A stretch of DNA of 6,412 nt from Thiomicrorhabdus sp. GTDB taxonomy: Bacteria; Pseudomonadota; Gammaproteobacteria; Thiomicrospirales; Thiomicrospiraceae. Each line of letters opens with the position of its first letter. Positions within the stretch are counted from its first letter, which is position 1. This document shows, piece after piece, positions 1-4,853 of this stretch. Position numbers and translations under genes: made by a program. Location: positions 1-6,412 of the forward strand of contig JAKITH010000068.1 of the NCBI GenBank assembly GCA_021648185.1, written 5' to 3'. The notes beneath the pieces are model-generated. The model did not search any database. It saw nothing but the letters and a program-made list of their open reading frames with translations, and had not been told where the DNA came from.

Positions 1-358
1 GCTGAGCATCGCCCACTAAAATGGCGGTGGCTTCATTGTATTGAATGTGGCAGGTTGCTTGGCCTCTGCGAAGGTCGTCATCGTCCATAGCGGGCAGGTC
101 GTCATGCACTAACGAGTAGCTGTGAATCAGTTCAATGGCACAAGCGGCGCTGTCGAGTTGCTTGAGTGGAATGTTGAGTGCTTCGCCAATGGCATAAATC
201 AGGGCAGGGCGCAGGCGCTTACCCTTGTTTAGCGTAGCGTATTGAGTGGCTTCAATTAAAGAGGGAGGTATCTTGGATTGTGTGTTGTCCAGTTGCGAGA
301 GGTGTTGCTTTAATTGTTGGTTAACACGTTGTTGATAGGTTTTTAATTGATTTTGCAA
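1..358 (-). CDS. ispA: Farnesyl diphosphate synthase IspA (polyprenyl synthetase), N-terminal part, cut by window edge
   Basis: The product condenses IPP with DMAPP/GPP to make farnesyl diphosphate for quinone, undecaprenyl and other isoprenoids in the cytoplasm. Only the first ~119 codons are present; the C-terminal half with the second Asp-rich motif is outside the window. Visible hallmarks, numbered from the TTG start, are GKRLRP at 46-51 (the usual first Gly of GGKR is Lys here), the chain-length region HSYSLVHDDLPAMDDDD at 79-95 with the first Asp-rich motif D86-D87-x4-D92, then LRRG and T102. The frame also has an ATG at 368-370, but it directly abuts a terminator T-run and has no Shine-Dalgarno. 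TTG at 356-358 has GGAG six bases upstream and gives an N-terminus close to the E. coli length (about 35 rather than 39 residues before the conserved E-x-x-Q-Y). The usual partner xseB is not upstream; a peroxiredoxin gene is. Family assignment is firm; the start is inferred. Confidence 0.93.
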   Translation of the reverse strand, partial: MQNQLKTYQQRVNQQLKQHLSQLDNTQSKIPPSLIEATQYATLNKGKRLRPALIYAIGEALNIPLKQLDSAACAIELIHSYSLVHDDLPAMDDDDLRRGQATCHIQYNEATAILVGDAQ

Positions 359-364
359 TATAAG

Positions 365-368
365 CTCC
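365..368 (-). promoter_or_regulatory. Shine-Dalgarno GGAG favouring the TTG start of ispA
   Basis: GGAG lies six bases before the in-frame TTG at 356-358. It overlaps the alternative ATG (368-370), which itself has only the terminator T-run upstream. This site is the reason for choosing TTG. Confidence 0.55.
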
Positions 369-370
369 AT

Positions 371-396
371 AAAAAAAGCCGTCAAATTGACGGCTC
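371..396 (-). terminator. Rho-independent terminator of the peroxiredoxin gene
   Basis: Read on the minus strand, AGCCGTC - AATTT - GACGGCT forms a 7-bp perfect stem with a 5-base loop and is followed by a run of seven T (bases 377-371). It lies about 65 bases past the peroxiredoxin stop. The T-run ends exactly at the first possible ATG of ispA, so ispA transcription must come from read-through or from an additional promoter. Confidence 0.85.
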
Positions 397-420
397 TTTA
401 GAATTTTTTGATGGCTTTAT

Positions 421-434
421 TTTAACGCGTTAAA
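421..434. repeat. 14-bp perfect palindrome between peroxiredoxin and ispA
   Basis: TTTAACGCGTTAAA reads the same on both strands. It sits in the intergenic stretch between the peroxiredoxin stop and its terminator. It could be an operator for a dimeric regulator; no gene product is implied and its role is unknown. Confidence 0.4.
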
Positions 435-458
435 CGGATTAAATAAAGACCCCCAAAA

Positions 459-1061
459 TTACAGCTTATCTGCGTTCTTGCTTAGGTACTCTGCAACGCC
501 TTCTGGTGTATCAGACATGCCTTCGTCGCCTTTGTTCCAACCAGCAGGACAAACTTCGCCTACTTCTTCGTGGAACTGTAATGCTTCAACCATGCGAACC
601 ATCTCATCAACGTTACGCCCTAATGGAAGGTCGTTAACCACTTGGTGACGAACTACGCCGTTTAAATCAATTAAGAAAGCGCCACGCAGTGCGATGTTTG
701 CTGGGTGAACAATTCCGTAAGCTTCCATGATAGAGCCACCTAAATCGGCAACCAATGGGAACTTAACGGGGCCTAAACCGCCGTCGTTAACAGGTGTATT
801 GCGCCATGCATTGTGCGTAAATTGTGAATCAACAGAAATACCGATGACTTCGGTATTGAGTGATTTGAATTTCTCAACACGGTGGTCAAAGGCTAAAATT
901 TCAGACGGGCAAACAAAGGTGAAATCTAACGGGTAAAAGAAAACAACCGCGTATTTTCCAGCAATGTGGCTTTTTAGGTTGAAGTTATCAACGATAGTGC
1001 CATCGGCAAGAACGGCGGCTGAAGTGAAATCTGGAGCTTGTTTGGTGACTAAAACAGACAT
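459..1061 (-). CDS. Typical 2-Cys peroxiredoxin (AhpC/TSA family, Prx1-like)
   Basis: A thiol peroxidase that reduces H2O2, organic hydroperoxides and peroxynitrite in the cytoplasm, normally recycled by thioredoxin or an AhpF-type reductase. The complete 200-residue protein shows the peroxidatic site FYPLDFTFVCPSEI (41-55) with P44, T48 and C51, the catalytic Arg R126, and the resolving cysteine C171 in EVCPAGW, so it is a complete 2-Cys enzyme. It has GGLG at 94-97 and a 29-residue tail after C171 containing YL, the layout known from hyperoxidation-sensitive eukaryotic-type enzymes (GGLG plus YF). The ATG has AAGGA seven bases upstream, a good sigma70-like promoter 27-55 bases upstream, and its own terminator, so it is probably a single-gene unit. 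No AhpF-like gene is adjacent. I do not assign ahpC because the closest class is Prx1 rather than the enteric AhpC. Confidence 0.95.
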   Translation of the reverse strand: MSVLVTKQAPDFTSAAVLADGTIVDNFNLKSHIAGKYAVVFFYPLDFTFVCPSEILAFDHRVEKFKSLNTEVIGISVDSQFTHNAWRNTPVNDGGLGPVKFPLVADLGGSIMEAYGIVHPANIALRGAFLIDLNGVVRHQVVNDLPLGRNVDEMVRMVEALQFHEEVGEVCPAGWNKGDEGMSDTPEGVAEYLSKNADKL

Positions 1062-1083
1062 GTTAAAATCCTTATAAAATTAA

Positions 1084-1113
1084 TTGAATTATTCAAAACA
1101 GCAATAGTATAGT
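1084..1113 (+). promoter_or_regulatory. Candidate sigma70 promoter toward the CBS-domain gene
   Basis: TTGAAT (1084-1089), an 18-base spacer, then TATAGT (1108-1113). Transcription would start near 1120 and give a leader of about 145 bases before the CBS gene. It lies on the same bases as the opposite-facing peroxiredoxin promoter. Four of six -35 bases and five of six -10 bases match consensus. Confidence 0.4.
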
Positions 1114-1116
1114 CAA
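1088..1116 (-). promoter_or_regulatory. Sigma70 promoter of the peroxiredoxin gene
   Basis: On the minus strand TTGACT (1116-1111), a 17-base spacer and AATAAT (1093-1088) form a strong match to consensus. The start point would be near 1081, leaving a leader of about 20 bases with AAGGA before the ATG. No convincing four-part OxyR site was seen. Confidence 0.65.
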
Positions 1117-1157
1117 TTACTCGGGAATTATCTAGCTCTTAAAGGAGTATGAACTAG

Positions 1158-1217
1158 GTGAAGTTTGAAAATATATCTAAGTATTTTTATCTAGCGGCCG
1201 TTAACCTTTGTATATAG
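1158..1217 (+). other. Possible 19-codon leader ORF upstream of the CBS gene
   Basis: A GTG-started frame encodes MKFENISKYFYLAAVNLCI and ends at TAG 1215-1217. AAAGGAG at 1141-1147 lies ten bases upstream, a usable though long spacing. It lies inside the leader predicted from the candidate promoter at 1084-1113. It has no recognisable regulatory codon run. It could be a leader peptide, a remnant of an older gene start, or chance; a frame this short is weak evidence alone. Confidence 0.2.
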
Positions 1218-1232
1218 AATAAGCGATATGGG

Positions 1233-1246
1233 TTAAGTTAACTTAA
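1233..1246. repeat. 14-bp perfect palindrome upstream of the CBS gene
   Basis: TTAAGTTAACTTAA is perfectly self-complementary and ends ten bases before the GAGG ribosome site of the CBS gene. Its position in the leader would suit an operator or an mRNA structure near the ribosome site. Function unknown. Confidence 0.4.
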
Positions 1247-1255
1247 GTCGCAGTT

Positions 1256-1259
1256 GAGG
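1256..1259 (+). promoter_or_regulatory. Shine-Dalgarno GAGG that decides the CBS gene start
   Basis: GAGG lies five bases before ATG 1265-1267. It overlaps the alternative in-frame GTG at 1259-1261, which has no site of its own, so the ATG is preferred. Confidence 0.7.
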
Positions 1260-1264
1260 TGTGT

Positions 1265-1903
1265 ATGTTTATTGTTTACAGTCCAGAAGGTCAGAGTTTT
1301 ATTGGCGCTTCTCAGGCGATTCCCCCGCTTAAGGTTGATCCATTAAAGCGAAGCAATCGGCTTGAGGAGGATGTTCGTGATGGATTTAGTTTTAATGAGG
1401 ATTTGTTGTCAAAAAATGCCGATCGCTCGGCAAACTCTTCCGCCGTTCAAGCCTATCAAACAACGCAAAAAGATCCTGTCCGTCGAGTGGTGGCAAAGGT
1501 CTCTGAAATAATGAATTCGCCTGTTAAGACCATTTTGAGTGACAGTACGTTGGAAGAAGCGTGGCACTTAATGCAGTCGCATCAAATTAAACACCTGCCC
1601 GTCATGCATTTAGAAAACTTGATTGGAATTTGTTCGCAAAGAGACTTATTGAGCCGTGTGATTGTCGGAAAGGATGGCGAACTTGAAGGCGCAAAACGCG
1701 AGACGGTGCTGGATATTATGCAAACACAGGTGGTAACAACCGTTTCTGAAACCGATATTCGTCATGTTGCCAATGTATTAACCCAGTATGATATTGGCGC
1801 CTTGGTAGTAATGAATAATTTTCAACAACCCATTGGCATCGTGACACGGGGGGATATTATTAAGCGTTTAGGCAATGAACCGCCGCTTGAATTGTATGTG
1901 TAA
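1265..1903 (+). CDS. CBS-domain-pair protein with N-terminal extension
   Basis: Cytoplasmic protein of 212 residues, with no signal peptide or membrane segment. Two CBS motifs form one Bateman module: CBS1 about 77-133 (VSEIMNSPV... HLPVM... GICSQRDLLSRVI) and CBS2 about 146-202 (VLDIMQTQVV... IGALVVM... GIVTRGDIIKRL). Both end in the S/T-x-x-D pattern (SQRD, TRGD) that usually contacts the ribose of an adenine nucleotide, so AMP/ATP or a related ligand is plausible. Residues 1-75 form a polar, probably flexible extension opening with MFIVYSPEGQSFIG and containing VQAYQ near 61-65. No catalytic or DNA-binding domain is visible, so it is likely a stand-alone sensor or regulatory partner of unknown target. 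The ATG is chosen by GAGG five bases upstream; an in-frame GTG two codons earlier is less likely. Domain call firm, role unknown. Confidence 0.9.
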   Translation: MFIVYSPEGQSFIGASQAIPPLKVDPLKRSNRLEEDVRDGFSFNEDLLSKNADRSANSSAVQAYQTTQKDPVRRVVAKVSEIMNSPVKTILSDSTLEEAWHLMQSHQIKHLPVMHLENLIGICSQRDLLSRVIVGKDGELEGAKRETVLDIMQTQVVTTVSETDIRHVANVLTQYDIGALVVMNNFQQPIGIVTRGDIIKRLGNEPPLELYV

Positions 1904-1912
1904 ATAGATTTT

Positions 1913-1938
1913 GGCAACCACAAGGGATTGCCCCTACA
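1913..1938 (-). repeat. REP-like hairpin repeat with GTAG head
   Basis: On the minus strand the element starts with (T)GTAG, followed by an imperfect hairpin whose arms are GGCAA and TTGCC with a mostly unpaired CCC/GG-containing centre. A GTAG or GGAG head followed by an imperfect palindrome is the layout of REP elements mobilised by RAYT (TnpA-REP) transposases, and very similar short repeats are scattered in many proteobacterial and cyanobacterial genomes. Only one copy is in this window and no RAYT gene is present. It lies ten bases after the CBS gene stop. Confidence 0.5.
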
Positions 1939-1950
1939 AATGATTTTCCT

Positions 1951-1962
1951 GCTAAAATAGCT
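1951..1962 (+). repeat. Left arm of a 12-bp inverted repeat flanking the Nif11 gene
   Basis: GCTAAAATAGCT is the exact reverse complement of bases 2241-2252 on the far side of the Nif11 gene. The arm contains TAAAAT and is followed by TATAAC (1964-1969), either of which could be a -10; no convincing -35 is paired with them. Confidence 0.4.
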
Positions 1963-1992
1963 TTATAACTAACAGAAATAGGAGTTTTAAAG

Positions 1993-2208
1993 ATGGCTTT
2001 AGATCAACTCAGCGAGTTTTTAAAGAAAATGCAGTCCGATCCCGCGCTTAAAGAAGAGGTGCTTGGAAAATGCACGGCCGATGATGTTGCGCGAGTTGCA
2101 CTTAAGCTTGGCTTTGAATTTTCAGGGGACGAGTTATTGAGAATGTCAGGCAGAAAGTTTGATAAGGTGACGGTTCATAAAACGATACTGCCTGGTGAGT
2201 ATAACTAA
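1993..2208 (+). CDS. Small stand-alone Nif11-domain protein
   Basis: A 71-residue protein with the Nif11 fold pattern over residues 1-49: MALDQLSEFLKKMQSDPALKEEV, then a central ADDVARVALKLGFEFSGDELL helix pair. Nif11 domains form leader regions of some ribosomally made modified peptides (nitrile-hydratase-leader-like and proteusin types) and also occur alone, with unknown function, near nitrogen-fixation genes and elsewhere. Here the 22-residue tail (MSGRKFDKVTVHKTILPGEYN) has no Gly-Gly cleavage motif after the domain and no Cys/Ser/Thr-rich core, and no modification enzyme or transporter gene is nearby. A peptide precursor role is therefore unlikely. The only Cys is C27. ATG has GGAG (1981-1984) eight bases upstream. 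It is flanked by an exact 12-bp inverted repeat and is probably its own transcription unit. Family call good, function unknown. Confidence 0.88.
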   Translation: MALDQLSEFLKKMQSDPALKEEVLGKCTADDVARVALKLGFEFSGDELLRMSGRKFDKVTVHKTILPGEYN

Positions 2209-2240
2209 ACCGTTTCGTGCAAAGCGCTCAATAGTTATCC

Positions 2241-2252
2241 AGCTATTTTAGC
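2241..2252 (-). repeat. Right arm of the 12-bp inverted repeat flanking the Nif11 gene
   Basis: AGCTATTTTAGC is the exact reverse complement of 1951-1962. Its right half (TTTTAGC) is also the outer part of the left arm of the hairpin at 2246-2272. Confidence 0.4.
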
Positions 2253-2272
2253 CCCCATCATTGGGGCTAAAA
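2246..2272 (+). terminator. Perfect 10-bp hairpin after the Nif11 gene, possible terminator
   Basis: TTTTAGCCCC, a 7-base loop and GGGGCTAAAA form a perfect 10-bp stem located 37 bases past the Nif11 stop. The composition is reversed from a usual intrinsic terminator: the T run is on the 5' side and A follows on the 3' side, with no clean downstream T-run on either strand. It may still end transcription or protect the mRNA 3' end, or it may act as an operator for the downstream promoter. The structure is certain, the role is not. Confidence 0.5.
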
Positions 2273-2304
2273 ATTGTAGTTTACATTTTTCTTTTCAGTA
2301 GTTT

Positions 2305-2333
2305 TTCAAAAAAACATTCAATTCCTTTATAAT
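2305..2333 (+). promoter_or_regulatory. Sigma70 promoter of the DUF502-aspS-nadA unit
   Basis: TTCAAA (2305-2310), a 17-base spacer and a perfect TATAAT (2328-2333). The -10 overlaps the first ATG of the DUF502 frame (2332-2334), so transcription would begin near 2340, after that codon. This supports translation from GTG 2374 with a U-rich leader of about 34 bases. Confidence 0.65.
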
Positions 2334-2361
2334 GACCTGTTTTCTTGGTTGTTTTTTAAGC

Positions 2362-2364
2362 AGG
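2362..2364 (+). promoter_or_regulatory. Weak Shine-Dalgarno AGG for the GTG start of DUF502
   Basis: AAGCAGG ends nine bases before GTG 2374-2376, separated by TTTTTTCGA. The spacing is a little long and the match short, but the ATG 42 bases earlier has no site at all, being preceded by the promoter. Confidence 0.4.
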
Positions 2365-2373
2365 TTTTTTCGA

Positions 2374-3021
2374 GTGTCCTATTTTAAGCGGTATTTAATT
2401 GCAGGTTTATTGGTCTGGTTGCCTTTGGGCGTAACCATTGTGATCATTAAATTTTTGGTCGACCTGTTTGATAAAAGTTTACTGCTTTTGCCACCAGAGT
2501 ATCGGCCAGAAGCGATGATTGGCATGGATATCCCAGGGTTTGGGGTGCTGTTATCGCTGACGCTTATTTTGTTAACGGGCGTGGTGGTTGCTAACTTTTT
2601 AGGCAGCAAAGTCATTCAGGTTTGGGAATCTTTTTTGTCTCGAATTCCGCTGGTTCGTTCCATTTATAATGCCGCAAAACAAATTTCTCAGGCCGTGTTT
2701 GGCGCGGGCGATCAGACGTTTCAAAAAGTGTATTTGATTCAGTACCCACGCGTCGGTTTATGGACCTTGGCGTTTCAAACCAGTAATTTACAGGGCGAAG
2801 CCCAGCAAAAAACACAAATGAGCAATGTCGTAAATTTATTTGTACCAACCACGCCTAACCCAACCTCGGGTTTTTTTATTATGGCCTCCAAAGATGACAT
2901 TATTGAGTTGAATATTAAAGTAGAAGAAGCCTTAAAAATGGTTATTTCAGGTGGTGTTATTGTGCCTGATATTCCAGAAAAAGCTAAATTAGACGTTTCA
3001 AAAGAAAGTCAGCAAACATAA
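2374..3021 (+). CDS. DUF502 family inner-membrane protein
   Basis: Integral membrane protein of 215 residues from the GTG start. After a short basic N-terminus (SYFKRY) come membrane segment 1 (about 8-25, LIAGLLVWLPLGVTIVII) and membrane segment 2 (about 57-76, GVLLSLTLILLTGVVVANFL). A soluble domain follows with the family's recognisable stretches RIPLVRSIY (90-98), PTTPNPTSGF (158-167), and DDIIELNIKVEEALKMVISGGV near 174-195. The function of DUF502 proteins is not established. The frame is open from an ATG at 2332, but that codon overlaps a perfect TATAAT and would add 14 uncharacteristic residues; starting at GTG gives the usual family beginning, a few charged residues then the first helix. 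It leads a probable operon, 38 bases before aspS. A DUF502 gene beside aspS is, from memory, a repeated arrangement in gammaproteobacteria. Confidence 0.92.
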   Translation: MSYFKRYLIAGLLVWLPLGVTIVIIKFLVDLFDKSLLLLPPEYRPEAMIGMDIPGFGVLLSLTLILLTGVVVANFLGSKVIQVWESFLSRIPLVRSIYNAAKQISQAVFGAGDQTFQKVYLIQYPRVGLWTLAFQTSNLQGEAQQKTQMSNVVNLFVPTTPNPTSGFFIMASKDDIIELNIKVEEALKMVISGGVIVPDIPEKAKLDVSKESQQT

Positions 3022-3059
3022 GATATTTATTAAAATTTTTGTAAAAGGGTTAAAAGAGT

Positions 3060-4844
3060 ATGCGCACGCAGTATTGTGGACAAGTCACAGAAAAGTTTAT
3101 TGACCAAGCCGTGACCATTGCCGGTTGGGTACACCGCCGCCGTGATCATGGTGGGGTAATTTTTATTGATTTAAGAGATCGTGAAGGGCTTGTTCAAGTG
3201 GTGGTTAATCCAGACACCGCCGAAATTTTTGCCAAAGCAGAACGTTTGCGAGCGGAGTGTGTGTTGCAAATCACAGGGAACGTGATTCCTCGTACCGAAG
3301 GCACCATTAATCCTAAAATGGCAACGGGTAAAATTGAAATTGTCGCCACCGAGATAAACGTGCTCAGCATGGCGGATCCCATTCCATTCCAATTAGATGA
3401 AAAAAATGTCAGTGAAGAAGTTCGTCTAAAATATCGTTACATTGATTTGCGTCGTGAAGAGATGCAACAAACCATGATGTTGCGTTATAAAGTAACGCGT
3501 ACCATGCGTCGTTATTTAGACGACCAAAACTTTATGGACATCGAAACGCCCATGCTGACCAAATCAACGCCTGAAGGGGCGCGTGATTATTTGGTGCCCA
3601 GTCGTACCCATCTTAATAAATCCTTTGCCTTGCCGCAGTCGCCTCAGTTATTTAAACAGTTATTGATGATGTCGGGCTTTGATCGTTACTACCAAATTAC
3701 CCGTTGTTTCCGTGATGAAGATCTGCGTGCCGATCGTCAGCCTGAATTTACTCAGTTGGACATCGAAACCTCTTTTATGGAAGAGGATGCGGTCATGGAT
3801 TTAATGGAAGGCTTAACCAAAACCTTGTTTAAAGAAGCCATTGGCGTAGAGTTTGATTACGACTTCCCACGAATGACGTATGCCGAAGCCATTGATAAAT
3901 ACGGTATTGATCGCCCAGACTTGCGCATAGACATGCAGTTAGTGGATGTGGCGGATTTGCTACAAAATATTGACTTTAAAGTGTTTGCCGCACCTGCAAA
4001 AGACCCTAAAGGACGCGTTGCAGCACTGCGTGTACCAGGGGGGGGCAAAATGTCTCGTAAAGAGATTGATGCCTACACCAAATTTGTGGCCATTTATGGT
4101 GCAAAAGGACTGGCTTATATTAAGGTGAATGATCTGTCCGCAGGCATTGAAGGGTTGCAATCACCGATTGTAAAATTCTTCCCCGACCAAGTGATGGACA
4201 TTATGGCACGAGTGGGGGCAGAGGACGGTGATATTGTGTTCTTTGGTGCAGACAACGCTAAGGTGGTCAATGAAGCACTGGGAGCATTGCGCGTTAAAAT
4301 TGGTGAAGATTTAAATATGTTAAATGGCGAATGGAAGCCGGTTTGGGTGGTTGATTTCCCAATGTTTGAAGCCGATGAAAAAACGGCGAGAATGACCGCT
4401 ATTCATCACCCGTTTACTCAGCCAAAAGCGACTACAGAAGAGATTCTAAATCACGATGAGCCAGAGCAAATGCTATCAAAAGCCTACGACTTGGTGATTA
4501 ACGGGTTGGAAGTAGGGGGTGGTTCGGTGCGTATTCACAACAGTGAAATGCAAGCGGCGGTCTTTAAAATGCTGGGTATTTCCGAAGAAGAAGCACGAGA
4601 AAAATTTGGTTTCCTATTAGACGCCCTTAAATACGGCTGCCCACCTCATGCCGGAATGGCATTTGGTTTAGATCGCTTGATTATGATTTTTGGAAAAATT
4701 GATTCGATTCGTGACGTGATCGCCTTCCCTAAAACCCAGTCGGCCGCGTGCCTGTTAACCGCCGCACCGGGTCTGGTAGACGATGCACAGTTAGCGGATT
4801 TGGGTTTGCGTTACAGAAAACCCGTGCGTGACGCTGCAAACTAG
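3060..4844 (+). CDS. aspS: Aspartyl-tRNA synthetase, bacterial type, likely non-discriminating (Asp/Asn)
   Basis: Class IIb synthetase charging tRNA with aspartate in the cytoplasm; 594 residues, the normal bacterial length (E. coli 590). The order is an N-terminal OB anticodon-binding domain (about 1-110), a catalytic core split by a bacterial GAD insertion, and a C-terminal segment. Motif 2 is [16 protein letters not shown] from residue 217 and motif 3 is GLDR at 536-539; [21 protein letters not shown] and [11 protein letters not shown] are also present. In the anticodon domain it has H30 (RRRDHGG) and G81 (TEGTIN). These match the H31/G81 pair of the non-discriminating Pseudomonas aeruginosa enzyme, whereas E. 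coli has RRRDLGS and DEK there. It probably also makes Asp-tRNA(Asn) for GatCAB. ATG has AAGGG ten bases upstream. A G8 run at 4038-4045 encodes the PGGG of the GAD region. It ends six bases before the nadA GTG/ATG pair. Confidence 0.98.
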   Translation: MRTQYCGQVTEKFIDQAVTIAGWVHRRRDHGGVIFIDLRDREGLVQVVVNPDTAEIFAKAERLRAECVLQITGNVIPRTEGTINPKMATGKIEIVATEINVLSMADPIPFQLDEKNVSEEVRLKYRYIDLRREEMQQTMMLRYKVTRTMRRYLDDQNFMDIETPMLTKSTPEGARDYLVPSRTHLNKSFALPQSPQLFKQLLMMSGFDRYYQITRCFRDEDLRADRQPEFTQLDIETSFMEEDAVMDLMEGLTKTLFKEAIGVEFDYDFPRMTYAEAIDKYGIDRPDLRIDMQLVDVADLLQNIDFKVFAAPAKDPKGRVAALRVPGGGKMSRKEIDAYTKFVAIYGAKGLAYIKVNDLSAGIEGLQSPIVKFFPDQVMDIMARVGAEDGDIVFFGADNAKVVNEALGALRVKIGEDLNMLNGEWKPVWVVDFPMFEADEKTARMTAIHHPFTQPKATTEEILNHDEPEQMLSKAYDLVINGLEVGGGSVRIHNSEMQAAVFKMLGISEEEAREKFGFLLDALKYGCPPHAGMAFGLDRLIMIFGKIDSIRDVIAFPKTQSAACLLTAAPGLVDDAQLADLGLRYRKPVRDAAN

Positions 4845-4847
4845 GAG
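4843..4847 (+). promoter_or_regulatory. Shine-Dalgarno AGGAG of nadA, overlapping the aspS stop
   Basis: AGGAG overlaps the TAG of aspS. It is six bases from ATG 4854 but only three from the in-frame GTG 4851, so the ATG is preferred. The overlap suggests translation of nadA is coupled to aspS. Confidence 0.7.
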
Positions 4848-4853
4848 AGAGTG

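Noticed and set aside
419..447. Minus-strand TTTATT-17-TAAAAT as an ispA promoter
   Set aside because: The -10 is good but the -35 matches only three of six bases; it also overlaps the palindrome, so composition alone can explain it. Kept only as a weak possibility.
1081..1140. OxyR-type site upstream of the peroxiredoxin gene (ATAG/CTAT elements around the promoter)
   Set aside because: ATAG and TATAG occur, but not at the four-fold ATAG-N7-CTAT spacing; only one half-like element fits.
1953..1969. TAAAAT or TATAAC as the -10 of a Nif11 gene promoter
   Set aside because: No acceptable -35 lies 16-18 bases upstream of either; TTGCCC is 19 bases from TAAAAT and belongs to the REP-like hairpin.
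1993..2208. Nif11 protein as a RiPP precursor
   Set aside because: No cleavage motif, no core-like tail and no maturation or export genes nearby.
2379..2848. Minus-strand frames opposite the DUF502 gene
   Set aside because: Low-complexity, no family resemblance; the plus-strand frame carries all DUF502 hallmarks.
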